Shown piece after piece: positions 1 through 9,868 of a DNA stretch of 64,000 nt. The position numbers and the translations under genes were made by a program. The first letter of the stretch is position 1, and the number at the start of each line of letters is the position of its first letter. The notes under the pieces are model-generated. The model did no database searches, was not told the DNA's origin, and saw only the letters and a program-made list of their open reading frames with translations. Source of the stretch: Novosphingobium sp. KCTC 2891 (GTDB lineage Bacteria; Pseudomonadota; Alphaproteobacteria; Sphingomonadales; Sphingomonadaceae); contig NZ_JAPCZG010000003.1 in NCBI RefSeq assembly GCF_025938155.1, positions 310,001 to 374,000 of the forward strand. Direction: 5' to 3'.

Positions 1-1755
1 GTCGAGCAATTGCTGTGCCTTGCCCTTGGCGAGCGGATCGAGCCGCAGCGACGCGAATTGCCCGCCGCCCAGCGCATCAAGGAAGTGCAGGTTGACCGCG
101 TTCAGCCCCGGCAGGTCATAGCGCAGCACCGCCGGGTGCGCGCCGCCCTCGAACTCGTGCGCGAACCAGCTCAGCATCGCCTCGGGCGAAAGCGCCGCGC
201 GGATCCACGGCAGCGCCTCCGGCTTGCGCGCGATCACGCCGATGTTGAAGGCATCGCCCTTGTCGCCGCTTCGGCCCCACGCCACCGAAACCAGCGGCAC
301 TTCGACCAGTTCGCCGTCCGCGACCGGCTCTGCAGGCGCGGCGGGGCGCACGATTGCGGCGGGATCGAACACCTTGGCCGGGACCGGCTCGGTGATGGTT
401 TCCACCTTGCTGCCCAGCGTGATCGTGGCCGGCACCTGATCGCGCGGAATGGCGACCGAGAACACGCGGCTGACCGAAGTGACCTGCGCCCGCGCGCCGA
501 ACCAGCCTGCGGTGCCAACCGACATCGAGGTGGTCGGGCTGTCGAACTCGCGCAGGAACGGCTTGAACGCATCGGCATCGTCGTGCTCGGCTGCCAGCTT
601 GTAGACCACTTCGCGCGTGTCCATGCCGCGGGCGTGCGCGCCGTAGCTCGATTCCGCGCCGATCAGTTCGATGCGCGAAGTGCGATAGGGCCCCATGTTG
701 CGGTCGCGCAGCATCCGGTTGCAGCGCGCCAGCACGGCCTCGGCCTGGCGCTGCGCCTTCTTTGCGGCGTCGCGCCCCACGATGGTCATGAAGCCCATGC
801 AGCGGAAGCCGTCCTCCCACGTGACGCAGACCTTGTACTTGCCGGTGGGCGCGCGGCCGATCGATCCGGTCACGCGCACGCGGTTTTCGCCGACCTGCTC
901 CAGCTGGACCTCCGTGAAATCGCAGGCCACGTCGGGCAGCAGGTAGGCCTGCGGGTCGCCCACTTCGTAGAGGATCTGCTCGGCCACCACAGCCTTGTTG
1001 ACGAGGCCGCCGCTGCCTTCGGGCTTGGTGACCACGAAGCTGCCGTCGGCCTGGCACTCGACGATCGGATAGCCGATGTTTTCCCAGTCCGGCACCGCTT
1101 CCCAGTCGGTGAACAGCCCGCCCGATCCTTGCGCGCCGCATTCGATCACATGGCCCGCGAGCGAGGCTTGGCTGAGCTTGTCGTAATCCTCGGCCTTCCA
1201 GCCGAATTCGTGGATGCAGATGCCCAGCGTGAGCGCCGAATCGACGCAGCGGCCGGTGATGACCATGTCCGCGCCCATCGCCAGCGCATGCGCGATCGGG
1301 CCGCCGCCGAGGTAGGCATTGGCGGTGACGATCTTGTCACGTGGGGGGAAGGGGGCGTGGGTGAACATCTCGGTCTGGTCCGCGATTTCGTCCAGTCGGC
1401 CAAGGAGGTCATCGCCTTCGACATAGGCGATCCTGAAATCGTAGCCGGCTTCCGCAGCGATCGCCTGCATCCGTTCAACGCAGGCCTTGGGGTTCACGCC
1501 GCCCGCGTTGGTGACGATCTTCGTGCCCGTAGCCTTGAGCGCAGCGAGATTGTCCTTCCACACCCATTCGGTGAAGTCGGCCGCATAGCCGAGGTCGGCG
1601 CGGTGGCGCTTCATGCTGCCCAGCGCCGACATCGTCGCTTCGGCCAGGTAATCGAGAATCAGGTAGTCCACGCCGGCGTTGATCAGCTGCGTCGGCGCGA
1701 CGCTCGAATCCCCGTAAAAGGCGCAGGCGCCGCCGATCCGCACAGTCTTGGCCAC
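1..1755 (-). CDS. AtuA-family (DUF1446) protein, 3' end outside window
   Basis: The 585 visible codons match the acyclic terpene utilisation AtuA/DUF1446 family. The N-terminus reads IGGACAFYGDSSVAP and is followed by the family's GVDYLILDYLAEATMS stretch. From about residue 455 a second small domain begins with VSVAWGRSGDKGD, the C-terminal domain seen in this family. AtuA of Pseudomonas lies in citronellol/geraniol catabolism, but its reaction is not settled. I chose GTG at 1755 because AGAGGA lies 7 bases upstream; an in-frame ATG at 1770 has no ribosome binding site. It diverges from the beta-oxidation operon at 1949, which suggests joint regulation. The stop codon lies beyond base 1, so the true length is unknown. 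Confidence 0.85.
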   Translation of the reverse strand, partial: MAKTVRIGGACAFYGDSSVAPTQLINAGVDYLILDYLAEATMSALGSMKRHRADLGYAADFTEWVWKDNLAALKATGTKIVTNAGGVNPKACVERMQAIAAEAGYDFRIAYVEGDDLLGRLDEIADQTEMFTHAPFPPRDKIVTANAYLGGGPIAHALAMGADMVITGRCVDSALTLGICIHEFGWKAEDYDKLSQASLAGHVIECGAQGSGGLFTDWEAVPDWENIGYPIVECQADGSFVVTKPEGSGGLVNKAVVAEQILYEVGDPQAYLLPDVACDFTEVQLEQVGENRVRVTGSIGRAPTGKYKVCVTWEDGFRCMGFMTIVGRDAAKKAQRQAEAVLARCNRMLRDRNMGPYRTSRIELIGAESSYGAHARGMDTREVVYKLAAEHDDADAFKPFLREFDSPTTSMSVGTAGWFGARAQVTSVSRVFSVAIPRDQVPATITLGSKVETITEPVPAKVFDPAAIVRPAAPAEPVADGELVEVPLVSVAWGRSGDKGDAFNIGVIARKPEALPWIRAALSPEAMLSWFAHEFEGGAHPAVLRYDLPGLNAVNLHFLDALGGGQFASLRLDPLAKGKAQQLLD

Positions 1756-1867
1756 AGGCAATCCTCTCATTCGTTGTTTAACTGGAGAATTAACGCACTG
1801 GCCGGTGCTGGCAACCCGCTTGTGCACCTTCATTTCCCGGCTTGCCTTGGGCCTCCATCCGGTCCAG

Positions 1868-1885
1868 TTTAATGGGGCGATTAAA
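1868..1885. promoter_or_regulatory. Inverted repeat TTTAAT-N6-ATTAAA between divergent operons
   Basis: A perfect 6-base inverted repeat with a 6-base spacer lies in the 193-base gap between the AtuA-like gene and the acyl-CoA dehydrogenase operon. The AT-rich arms stand out from GC-rich surroundings. Near 1777-1794 the related half-sites TTTAAC and ATTAAC occur 12 bases apart. The size and placement fit an operator for a TetR-type regulator of both operons; this is inference. Confidence 0.4.
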
Positions 1886-1948
1886 TAATCGACGGCGCCG
1901 CCGGCAAGGCAGGCGTAAGGCAAGGCACTGGGACAGGAAAACGCAGGG

Positions 1949-3043
1949 ATGTCGATCCTTTACGATGAAGGGCAGGAAGCGATCGCGACCGAATCGCGCC
2001 GCGTGCTCGATGCCCGAACGAGCAAGGACCGTTTGCTCAAGCTGCTGACCGAGGTGGGTCAGTTCGACAAGCCGTTCTGGGATACCGCGGTGGAGCAGGG
2101 CTGGACCGCGCTCGCCATTCCCGAAGAGCATGGCGGGCTTGGCCTTGGCCTCGCGGAACTCGGCCTTGTCGCCCAGGCGACCGGTGCCGCCACCGCCGGC
2201 GCGCCGTTCCTGACGGTGGGCTATGGCGCGGCGCAGGCGCTCGTCGCGGCGGGCGTTGCCGAGCTTCAGGCGCAGTGGTTGCCCAAGCTCGCCAGCGGTG
2301 AAGTGCTGGCCACGGTGGCCTTTGCCGAAGGCACGACGCCGCTTCCGGCCGCTCCTGCCGTCACGTTCGCGGACGGCAAGCTGACCGGCACGAAGCACGG
2401 CGTCACCGCCGGCATCGCGGCGGACGTGGCCATCGTTCTCGCCAGCCACGGCGGCAAGCCCGCGCTGGTGCTGGCCGAGCTTTCGGACGCGAACCGCGCT
2501 CCGATCGACAGCTATGACAACACCCGGCTCTATGCCGATCTCACTTTCTCCGGCACCCCGGGCGTTCTGCTGATCGAGGGCGAGGCCGCATCCACTCTCG
2601 CACTCGACCTGCTGGCGCGCATGGCGGTCGTCACCGCGCACGAGCAGACCGGCGGTGCCGAGGCGCTGCTGTTCACCGCGCGCGACTATGCGCTGACCCG
2701 CAAGGCATTCGGCCAGCCGATCGGCGCGTTCCAGTCGGTCAAGCACCGCATCGCCGAGCTTTACGGCTTCGTCGAGATCGCGCGCGCCAACTGCATCCAT
2801 GCGGTCGCCAGCGAGGGGAAGGACAACTTCGTCCTTGCCGCCGCCGATGCGCGGATTGCGGCCACCGACGCCTATGACACCGCGGCGCGCGATACCGTTC
2901 AGGTCCACGGCGGCATCGGCGCCACGTGGGAAGGGGGGCTTCACCTCCACATGCGCCGCGCGCGCAGCCTTGCGGTCGAGCAGGGCAACCTGATGTTCTG
3001 GGAAGACCTGCTGGTCGATCAACTCGTCGGAGAACCGGCATGA
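1949..3043 (+). CDS. Acyl-CoA dehydrogenase, small-type subunit
   Basis: A 364-residue acyl-CoA dehydrogenase. It has the N-terminal helical domain, a reduced middle domain with few of the usual FAD-contact signatures, and the C-terminal signature HGGIGATWEGGLH followed by two arginines. Such short members often pair with a longer partner to form a heteromeric FadE/ChsE-type enzyme that puts a trans-2 double bond into bulky acyl-CoA thioesters. The partner is very likely the next gene, since this stop overlaps its start (ATGA at 3040-3043). The start is ATG at 1949. Substrate unknown; branched, cyclic or steroid-side-chain acyl-CoA is plausible. Confidence 0.85.
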   Translation: MSILYDEGQEAIATESRRVLDARTSKDRLLKLLTEVGQFDKPFWDTAVEQGWTALAIPEEHGGLGLGLAELGLVAQATGAATAGAPFLTVGYGAAQALVAAGVAELQAQWLPKLASGEVLATVAFAEGTTPLPAAPAVTFADGKLTGTKHGVTAGIAADVAIVLASHGGKPALVLAELSDANRAPIDSYDNTRLYADLTFSGTPGVLLIEGEAASTLALDLLARMAVVTAHEQTGGAEALLFTARDYALTRKAFGQPIGAFQSVKHRIAELYGFVEIARANCIHAVASEGKDNFVLAAADARIAATDAYDTAARDTVQVHGGIGATWEGGLHLHMRRARSLAVEQGNLMFWEDLLVDQLVGEPA

Positions 3044-4245
3044 CCGATTTCGAAGCCTACCGCGCCAGCGCGCGCGCTTTCCTTGAATCCGTGGTTGGCG
3101 AATTCGGCAAGGAGGCTCGCCGCGGCCTCTCGGTGGAAGAAGACCTCGCCTATGGCCGCCGCTACATGGCCCGCAAGTATGACGCCGGTTTCGGCGGCAT
3201 CAACTGGCCCAAGGAATATGGCGGCCAGGGCCTGACCCATACGCACAAGCTGATCTTCGATACCGAAGAAGCCCAGTTCGCGATGCCGGTGGTCTATTTC
3301 GGCATTTCGCTGGGTATGCCGGTGCCGATCCTGATGCACCACGGCCAGGACAAGGAATTCGTCAAGGAGCGCGTGACCAAGGCGCTGCGCGGCGAGGAGA
3401 TCTGGTGCCAGCTGTTCTCCGAACCCTCGGGCGGCTCCGACCTTGCCGGTCTGCGCACCCGCGCCGAAGTGGACGGCAATGGCTGGAAGCTCAACGGGCA
3501 GAAGCTGTGGACCAGTTGGGCGCAGTATTGCGACTATGGCGTGATCGTGGCGCGCACCGATCCGGCCGCGCAGAAGCACAAGGGCCTGACCTACTATTGG
3601 GTGGACATGAAGGCGCCGGGCGTCGACGTGCGTCCGATCAAGCTCGCGGGCGGTGACAGCCACGTCAACGAAGTGTTCTTCGACGACGTGCGGCTGGAAG
3701 ACAGCCAGCGGATGAGCCCGGTGGGCGGCGGCTTCGCGGTCGCCATGCACACGTTGATGATCGAGCGCTACATCGCGACCGACAGCGCAGGCTTCGGCCC
3801 GCCGCTCGACCTGTTCGTCGAGCTGGCCAAGGACACGGACTACGCCGGTCGCCCCGCGATCGAGGATGGCCGCATCCGTTCGGCCATCGCGCGCAACCAT
3901 GCGATGCGCGCCGGGCTGGATTCGATCACCGCGCGCGCCATGCTGAAGATGCAGGCGGGCATGGAAGCCGGGCCGGAAGGGTCGCTGAACAAGCTGGTGG
4001 CGGTGCGCAGCCGCCAGAAGCTGTCCGAACTGGCGATGGACCTGAAGGGCAACTCCGGCTTCCCCTACAGCGAACACGTCTCCGCGCGTGAGGACTGGTC
4101 GGCCAGCTGGATCAACGCACCCACCGGCCGCATCGCTGGCGGGGCGGATGAAATGCTGCTCAATACCATCGCGGAAAAGATCCTCGGGCTGCCGCAGGAT
4201 CACCGTCCGGACAAGGGCGTTCCGTTCAACCAGATTCCGGCCTGA
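3040..4245 (+). CDS. Acyl-CoA dehydrogenase, large-type subunit
   Basis: A 401-residue acyl-CoA dehydrogenase starting at the ATG that overlaps the stop of the previous gene by four bases. Visible family features are FGGINWPKEYGG near residue 50, the substrate-binding stretch QLFSEPSGGSDLAG, a WTSWAQYCDYG segment, and a C-terminal FAD-contact region GGADEMLLNTIAEKILG. A longer open frame back to 2926 lies inside the preceding gene and is not used. It most likely forms a heteromer with the 1949-3043 product. Both act in the first oxidation step of a beta-oxidation round on CoA thioesters, in the cytoplasm. Confidence 0.88.
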   Translation: MTDFEAYRASARAFLESVVGEFGKEARRGLSVEEDLAYGRRYMARKYDAGFGGINWPKEYGGQGLTHTHKLIFDTEEAQFAMPVVYFGISLGMPVPILMHHGQDKEFVKERVTKALRGEEIWCQLFSEPSGGSDLAGLRTRAEVDGNGWKLNGQKLWTSWAQYCDYGVIVARTDPAAQKHKGLTYYWVDMKAPGVDVRPIKLAGGDSHVNEVFFDDVRLEDSQRMSPVGGGFAVAMHTLMIERYIATDSAGFGPPLDLFVELAKDTDYAGRPAIEDGRIRSAIARNHAMRAGLDSITARAMLKMQAGMEAGPEGSLNKLVAVRSRQKLSELAMDLKGNSGFPYSEHVSAREDWSASWINAPTGRIAGGADEMLLNTIAEKILGLPQDHRPDKGVPFNQIPA

Positions 4246-4319
4246 CCGGCCGGACAGTTGCCCGCCGCCGTCCTTTCGGGAAGGGCGGCGGGCGATCATT
4301 TTGATTCAGGAGGGGCCGC

Positions 4320-5300
4320 ATGGCTTTCAAGACGCGCATTACCGAAATGCTCGAAATCGAGCATCCGATCGTCCAGGGCGGCATGATGAACGTGGGCACC
4401 GCGGAAATGGCTTCCGCCGTGTCCAACGCGGGCGGCCTCGGCATCGTCACCGCGCTGACCCAGCCCACGCCTGAAAAGCTGCGCGAGGAAATCGAGCGGA
4501 CCCGTTCGATGACTACCAAGCCCTTCGGCGTGAACATGACGATCTTCCCGACCGTCAATTCGCCCGACTACAAGGCCTATGCCCAGGCGATCATCGACGG
4601 CGGGGTGAAGGTGGTGGAAACCGCCGGAACGCAGGCCGTGCGCGAAATCTGGGAAATGCTGAAGCCCCACGGCGTCAAGATCCTGCACAAGTGCACCGCG
4701 GTGCGCCACGCGCTTTCGGCCGAGCGGCTGGGCGTGGACGTGATCTCGATCGACGGCTTCGAATGCGCGGGCCATCCGGGCGAGGACGACATCCCCGGCC
4801 TGATCCTGATCCCGGCCGCGGCCGACAAGGTGAAGATCCCGCTGCTCGCCTCGGGCGGTTTCGGCGACGGGCGCGGCCTCGTCGCGGCGCTGGCGCTGGG
4901 TGCCGAAGGCATTAACATGGGCACGCGCTTCTGCGCCACGGTCGAAGCGCCGATCCACGACAACGTGAAGCAGGCCTATATCGACAATGACGAACGCGGC
5001 AGCTTCCTGATCTTCCGCAACTTCAAGAACACTGCGCGCGTCGGCAAGAGCGAGGTTTCCGAGGAAGTCGTGCGCCGTCTGGCCCAGCCGGAAGCGGTGT
5101 TCGAGGACGTGCGCGAACTGGTGGCAGGCACGGCGGGCAAGCAGTTGCTCGAAACCGGCGACCTGTCGAAGGGCGTGTTCTGGGCCGGCATGGTGCAGGG
5201 CCTGATTCACGACATCCCGACCTGCCAGGTGCTGATCGACCGGATCATCGCCGAAGCCGAAGCAGTCATTCAGGGCCGCCTCCAGGGCTTCCTGAAATGA
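4320..5300 (+). CDS. Nitronate monooxygenase (2-nitropropane dioxygenase) family flavoprotein
   Basis: A 326-residue FMN-dependent TIM-barrel protein. The N-terminal HPIVQGGMMNVGT, the central DGFECAGHPGEDD with the candidate catalytic histidine, and ASGGFGDGRG with MGTRF for phosphate binding all fit the family. The ATG at 4320 is preceded by AGGAGGGG. Although the family is named for nitronate oxidation, members inside catabolic acyl-CoA operons can act as flavin reductases or dehydrogenases; IpdC of mycobacterial steroid catabolism is one. Its position between two acyl-CoA dehydrogenases and a hydratase/dehydrogenase favours a CoA-thioester role; that is inference. It overlaps the next gene by four bases. 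Confidence 0.85.
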   Translation: MAFKTRITEMLEIEHPIVQGGMMNVGTAEMASAVSNAGGLGIVTALTQPTPEKLREEIERTRSMTTKPFGVNMTIFPTVNSPDYKAYAQAIIDGGVKVVETAGTQAVREIWEMLKPHGVKILHKCTAVRHALSAERLGVDVISIDGFECAGHPGEDDIPGLILIPAAADKVKIPLLASGGFGDGRGLVAALALGAEGINMGTRFCATVEAPIHDNVKQAYIDNDERGSFLIFRNFKNTARVGKSEVSEEVVRRLAQPEAVFEDVRELVAGTAGKQLLETGDLSKGVFWAGMVQGLIHDIPTCQVLIDRIIAEAEAVIQGRLQGFLK

Positions 5301-6079
5301 AGATCGACGCCGGGATCGCGGCGGTCGTCACCGGCGGGGCCTCCGGCCTCGGCCGGGCGACGGCCGAAGCGCTCGCGGCGGCGGGTGCGAAAGTCGCCAT
5401 CTTCGATCTGAACGAGGATGCGGGGCAAGAGGTGGCCGGGGCGATCGGCGGCCTGTTCGTCAAGGTCGACGTGACCAGCGAGGACTCGGTCCTCGCCGGC
5501 TTCGCTGCCGCGCGCGCAGCGCATGGGCAGGAGCGCGTGCTGGTCCACTGTGCGATGGTCAACCGCAAGGGCAAGACCGTGGGCCGCAACCGCGAGACGG
5601 GCGAATTCACCCGATTCTCGACCGAGGACTATGCCTTCGCCGTCGATGGCATCCTCACCGCCAGCTACCGCGTCGCCTCGTTGGCGGCGCTCGGCATGGC
5701 GGCGCTGGAGCCGCTTGAGGACGGCGAGCGCGGCACCATCGTGCTCACCTCTTCCGCCGCCGCGCAGGACGCGCAGGTGGGACAGATCGCCTATGGCTCG
5801 GCAAAGGCGGGGGTATCCGGCCTCGTCCTGCCGATGGCGCGCGATCTCATGGATCTCGGCATCCGGGTCAATGCGATCCAGCCGGGCATTTTCAACACGC
5901 CGCTGCTCGCGCGCAATTCGCAAAAGGTGCTGGACGGGCTCAACGCCTCGGTCCCGTTCCCCAAGCGCATGGGCGAGCCGCACGAATTCGCCAGCTTCGC
6001 GATGGAGCTGGTGCGCAACACATACTTCAACGGGCAGAGCATCCGCCTCGACGGCGCGATCCGCATGGCCCCGCGATAA
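5297..6079 (+). CDS. SDR family oxidoreductase (3-hydroxyacyl-CoA dehydrogenase type 2-like)
   Basis: A 260-residue classical short-chain dehydrogenase. The cofactor motif VTGGASGLGRA is near residue 12, an acidic residue follows the second strand (IFDLNED, suggesting NAD), and serine and YGSAK catalytic residues are present. The overall look (TEDYAFAVDG, NAIQPGIFNTPLL) resembles the HSD10-type 3-hydroxyacyl-CoA dehydrogenases. Its start overlaps the preceding stop (ATGA). Co-transcription with a hydratase and acyl-CoA dehydrogenases suggests oxidation of a 3-hydroxyacyl-CoA, or of a ring hydroxyl group; the substrate cannot be decided here. Confidence 0.85.
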   Translation: MKIDAGIAAVVTGGASGLGRATAEALAAAGAKVAIFDLNEDAGQEVAGAIGGLFVKVDVTSEDSVLAGFAAARAAHGQERVLVHCAMVNRKGKTVGRNRETGEFTRFSTEDYAFAVDGILTASYRVASLAALGMAALEPLEDGERGTIVLTSSAAAQDAQVGQIAYGSAKAGVSGLVLPMARDLMDLGIRVNAIQPGIFNTPLLARNSQKVLDGLNASVPFPKRMGEPHEFASFAMELVRNTYFNGQSIRLDGAIRMAPR

Positions 6080-6098
6080 ACCAAGGGAGCAGGTTACA

Positions 6099-8147
6099 AT
6101 GGGTCAGGTAGGCACGACCGAAGTCATTGACGGCATCGGCATTCTCACCATCGACAATCCGCCGGTCAATGCGCTGAGCGCAGCCACGCGGCAGGCGCTG
6201 CACGACGGGTTCACCCAGTTCGCCGCCGACGACAGCGTGAAGGCCATCGTGCTGATTTGCGCGGGCCGCACGTTCATCGCTGGCGCCGACATTTCCGAAT
6301 TCGGCAAGGGGCCGCAGGGACCGGACCTCAACGCCGTGTTCAAGATCATCGAGGACGGCACGAAGCCGGTCATCGCCGCGATCCACGGCACCGCACTGGG
6401 CGGCGGTTATGAAACCGCGCTGGTCTGCCATTATCGCATCGCGGTGCCTTCGGCCAAGGTGGGCCTGCCGGAAGTCGCGCTCGGCCTGCTGCCCGGTGCC
6501 GGCGGCACCCAGCGCCTGCCGCGCATCGTCGGCGTTCCCGCCGCGCTCGACATCATGACCGGCGGCAAGCCGATCGGCGCGAAGAAGGCGCTGGAACTCG
6601 GCATGGTCGATGCGCTCGCCGAAGAGGGCAAGCTGCGCGAGGACGCCATCGCTTTCGCGAAGAAGCTGGTGGCCGAAGGTGGCCCGCTGGTGCGCGTGCG
6701 TGATCGTCAGGACAAGGTCGAGCAGTCGCGCGGCAAGCCCGAGATCTATGCCGATTACCTCAAGGCAAATGCCCGCGCGTTCCGCGGCTTCAAGGCGCCT
6801 TTCAACATCGTCAAGGCAATCGAGGCTGCGGCCGAACTGCCCTTCGACAAGGGCATGGAGCGCGAGCGCGAACTGTTCCTCGAACTGATGTCCAGCACCG
6901 AAAGCGCGGCGCAGCGTTACTACTTCTTCGCCGAACGCGAAGGCGCCAAGGTGCCTGACCTTCCGGTCGGCACGCCCACCCGCGACATCAAGAAGGTCGG
7001 CGTGATCGGCGCCGGCACGATGGGCGGCGGCATCACCATGAACTTCCTCAACGCGGGCATTCCCGTGACGCTGGTGGAAATGAACCAGGCCGCGCTTGAT
7101 CGCGGCGTGGGCGTGATCCGCAAGAACTACGAGAACACCGCCGCGAAGGGCCGCATGACCGCCGAGCAGGTGGAACAGCGCATGGCGCTGATCACGCCGG
7201 CGCTCGGGCTGGAGGCCCTGTCGGACGTCGACCTCGTGATCGAGGCGGTGTTCGAGGAAATGGGCATCAAGAAGGACGTCTTCGGCAAGCTCGACGGCAT
7301 TTGCAAGAAGGGTGCGATCCTCGCCTCGAACACCTCGTTCCTCGATCTGGACGAGATCGCCTCTGCCACTGCGCGGCCCGAGGACGTGGTCGGCCTGCAC
7401 TTCTTCTCGCCGGCCAACGTCATGCGCCTGCTGGAAATCGTGCGCGGCGCGAAGACGGCGAACGATGTGCTGGCAACCGCGCTGAAGATCGCCAAGGCCA
7501 TCGCCAAGGTGCCGGTGGTGAGCCGCGTCGGGCCGGGCTTCATCGCCAACCGCGTGATGGCGCCCCGGTCCTACGCCGCCAACGCGCTCGTGCTCGAAGG
7601 TCCCACCCCGACGGACATCGACGCTGCGATCTTCAACTATGGCTTCGCCATGGGGCCGTTCGCGATGACCGACCTTGTCGGGCTCGACGTGATCGGGCGC
7701 GGCAGCAACGAGCGCACGCTTTCGGGCGACCTCGTCAAGCTCGGCCGCCTCGGCCAGAAGTCGGGCGGCGGCTTCTACGACTATGACGAGAAGCGCAAAG
7801 CCTCGCCCAGCCCTGTGGCGGCACAGGTCATCGCCGATTTCGCCAAGGCCAAGGGAGTCACGGCAACCGGATCGCTTTCCGAACAGGAGATCGTCGCGCG
7901 GCTGCTTTACCCGGTGGTCAACGAAGGCGCCAAGGTGCTCGAAGAAGGCGTGGCCATCCGCGCCAGCGACATCGATGTGGCCTGCATCCTGGGCTACAAC
8001 TGGCCGCTCTACACCGGCGGCCCGATGTTCTGGGCCGATACCGTGGGCCTTGCCAAGGTGGTCGAAGGGCTGAAGGCGGCCGGCATCACGCCGTGCAAGC
8101 TGCTGGCCGAGAAGGCCGCAAGCGGCGGAAGCTTCACGCGCGGCTGA
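6099..8147 (+). CDS. Bifunctional enoyl-CoA hydratase / 3-hydroxyacyl-CoA dehydrogenase
   Basis: A 682-residue FadB/FadJ-type multifunctional protein. The N-terminal crotonase domain has both expected glutamates: E105 in GGGYE and E125 in LPEVALG. The 3-hydroxyacyl-CoA dehydrogenase domain begins with the NAD motif GAGTMGGG near residue 304 and has the catalytic histidine in GLHFFSP at about residue 434. Two C-terminal helical domains follow. The ATG at 6099 has GGGAGC upstream; a longer frame reaching back to 5523 is an overlap with the SDR gene. It hydrates and then oxidises trans-2-enoyl-CoA. It is the last gene of the operon and is followed by a strong terminator. Confidence 0.93.
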   Translation: MGQVGTTEVIDGIGILTIDNPPVNALSAATRQALHDGFTQFAADDSVKAIVLICAGRTFIAGADISEFGKGPQGPDLNAVFKIIEDGTKPVIAAIHGTALGGGYETALVCHYRIAVPSAKVGLPEVALGLLPGAGGTQRLPRIVGVPAALDIMTGGKPIGAKKALELGMVDALAEEGKLREDAIAFAKKLVAEGGPLVRVRDRQDKVEQSRGKPEIYADYLKANARAFRGFKAPFNIVKAIEAAAELPFDKGMERERELFLELMSSTESAAQRYYFFAEREGAKVPDLPVGTPTRDIKKVGVIGAGTMGGGITMNFLNAGIPVTLVEMNQAALDRGVGVIRKNYENTAAKGRMTAEQVEQRMALITPALGLEALSDVDLVIEAVFEEMGIKKDVFGKLDGICKKGAILASNTSFLDLDEIASATARPEDVVGLHFFSPANVMRLLEIVRGAKTANDVLATALKIAKAIAKVPVVSRVGPGFIANRVMAPRSYAANALVLEGPTPTDIDAAIFNYGFAMGPFAMTDLVGLDVIGRGSNERTLSGDLVKLGRLGQKSGGGFYDYDEKRKASPSPVAAQVIADFAKAKGVTATGSLSEQEIVARLLYPVVNEGAKVLEEGVAIRASDIDVACILGYNWPLYTGGPMFWADTVGLAKVVEGLKAAGITPCKLLAEKAASGGSFTRG

Positions 8148-8173
8148 TTACGCGCGACAGCGCAATGAATGAG

Positions 8174-8204
8174 GGGGAGCGGCCCGGTGCCGCTCCCCTT
8201 TTTC
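8174..8204 (+). terminator. Rho-independent terminator after the beta-oxidation operon
   Basis: A perfect 10-base stem (GGGGAGCGGC with its complement) and a 5-base loop, followed at once by a run of five or more T. It lies 27 bases after the stop of the hydratase/dehydrogenase gene. Confidence 0.85.
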
Positions 8205-8308
8205 GTGCGCGGGAGCGGGGTTTCACCTCATGCTAACCATCACGAAAGGCTTTGCGGGCTAAGCCCGGCCCGGTCGCTGCCCGATCAACGGCGCGACGGG
8301 GGAAGCAC

Positions 8309-9787
8309 GTGGACGCCATCACCGCCGCCGCAGACGCGCCATCCGTAAAGGCCCGGCCGGAGTTTCTGCGCCGGGATGGCTGGGCGATCCTCGCCATCGT
8401 TGCGGCGTCGCTGCTGCTGCGCATCTGGTGGTTTCACAGCCCGGTGGTGGATCATGACGAACAACTCTATTCGCTGATCGGCCGCGAAATGCTGGAGGGC
8501 CGGCTGCCCTATGTCGAAGTGTGGGACCGCAAGCCGATCCTGCTGTTCCTGATCTACGCGGGGGCGCATGCCCTGTTCGGCCCGGATCCGGCGGCCTATC
8601 TCGTGGTCGCGGACCTGTTTGCCTGCCTCGGTGCGTGGCTTGTGTTCCGCATGGCCGCGCTCATGGCGGACCGCGCCACCGGGCTGGTGGCCGCTCTGCT
8701 CTACCTTGTCGGCATGGGCATCTATGGATGCCGCGGCGGGCAGAGCGAACTGTTCTTCACGGTGCCCTGCCTTGCCATGACATGGCTGCTGCTCACGCGC
8801 CCGGGCTCGCTGCGCGCGCTGTGCTGGGCGATGCTGCTGGGCGGGCTGGCCATCCAGATCAAGTATACTGCCGCGCCATTCTGCGCGGTGTTCGGATTGG
8901 CAGCGCTTGCCGAGCGTTGGCGCGCGCACGGTGATCCGCGGCGCCTGCTGCGCGAGGCGGTGCTGTTCGCGGCGCTCGGCCTTGCCCCGACGCTGGCCGT
9001 CACGCTGGTCTATGCGGCGCTGGGTCACTTCCAGGCGTTCGCCTATGCCAATTTCCTGTCGGTGTTCGACCGCCCGCCCGTGACGGGGCGCTGGCATCCC
9101 CGGACGCTGTCCGTCATCGGGCCGCTGGTGCTGACCATCGCCGCGGGGGTATGGGCCTATTTCCGCACGGGGCGCAGCTATCCGCCGCGCTCCTATGGCA
9201 TCATCGCCCTGATGACGCTGGCCGCGCTCGCCTCGATCTACTTCACCGCCAACGTCATCGCCTATTACTATGCATTTCTGGTGCCGTGGGCGGTGCTGCT
9301 GGCGGTGCCGTTCATCGACTTGCGCGCCGGATCGGGGAAAGTCGGCGCAGCGATCCTGCTGGCCGCGTTCGGGACGGCGGCGAACCTGCCCACGCGGATC
9401 GCCGAGGGGCAGCGCGACGAACGCGCCTTTGCGCTGCTGGTGGCGCAGGTCCGTGCTGCCGGACCGCACGCCGGCCTCTATGTGTTTACCGGCCCGACCG
9501 CGCTCTATCCGGCCACCGGGCACGATGGCGGCGTCTATCCGTTCGCGTCGCATCACAGCAACTTGTTCGAAGCCGGTGCATTGGGCCGTCCGCAACAGGC
9601 GCTCGTGGCCGAGGCACTGGCGCGTAAACCCGCGTTCATCGTCACCCGCCCGGACTATGCCGCGCACCGCGATACGCGGACGGCGTCCACGGTGATGGCC
9701 GAAATCCGGGCGCATTATGCAGCGGCAGCCCGGGTGGAGATCCTGGGTGACAAGCTGGTGCTGTGGAAGCGGCACCAGGGCTCCTGA
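8309..9787 (+). CDS. Multi-pass membrane glycosyltransferase, GT39/ArnT-like
   Basis: A 492-residue integral membrane protein. The first hydrophobic segment (AILAIVAASLLLRIWW) is followed by an acidic loop, VVDHDEQLYSLIGREMLEGRLPY, which matches the catalytic first periplasmic loop of lipid-phosphate-sugar transferases of the PMT/ArnT clan. Roughly ten further hydrophobic stretches follow, ending in a soluble C-terminal region near residue 390. GTG at 8309 is preceded by GGGGGAAG; a TTG at 8252 is the alternative. It probably moves a sugar from a polyprenyl phosphate donor at the periplasmic face. It stands alone between operons and has no visible link to the catabolic genes. Confidence 0.75.
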   Translation: MDAITAAADAPSVKARPEFLRRDGWAILAIVAASLLLRIWWFHSPVVDHDEQLYSLIGREMLEGRLPYVEVWDRKPILLFLIYAGAHALFGPDPAAYLVVADLFACLGAWLVFRMAALMADRATGLVAALLYLVGMGIYGCRGGQSELFFTVPCLAMTWLLLTRPGSLRALCWAMLLGGLAIQIKYTAAPFCAVFGLAALAERWRAHGDPRRLLREAVLFAALGLAPTLAVTLVYAALGHFQAFAYANFLSVFDRPPVTGRWHPRTLSVIGPLVLTIAAGVWAYFRTGRSYPPRSYGIIALMTLAALASIYFTANVIAYYYAFLVPWAVLLAVPFIDLRAGSGKVGAAILLAAFGTAANLPTRIAEGQRDERAFALLVAQVRAAGPHAGLYVFTGPTALYPATGHDGGVYPFASHHSNLFEAGALGRPQQALVAEALARKPAFIVTRPDYAAHRDTRTASTVMAEIRAHYAAAARVEILGDKLVLWKRHQGS

Positions 9788-9793
9788 CGCGAA

Positions 9794-9831
9794 AAGGCCC
9801 GGTGCACCGCCCCCACGGTGCACCGGGCCTT
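9794..9831. terminator. Bidirectional terminator, 15-base perfect stem
   Basis: AAGGCCCGGTGCACC pairs with its exact complement across an 8-base loop. It sits between two converging genes (9787 and 9869) and has a T or A run on each side, so it can stop transcription from both directions. Confidence 0.9.
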
Positions 9832-9868
9832 CGTGGCCTGAACTCGGCGTCTTCAGGCCAGTTTGAAC

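Noticed and set aside
10-1872. 620-codon open frame on the plus strand opposite the AtuA-like gene
   Set aside because: Composition is Arg/His/Ala-rich without any family motif; the minus strand encodes a clear AtuA-family protein. High GC leaves antisense frames open.
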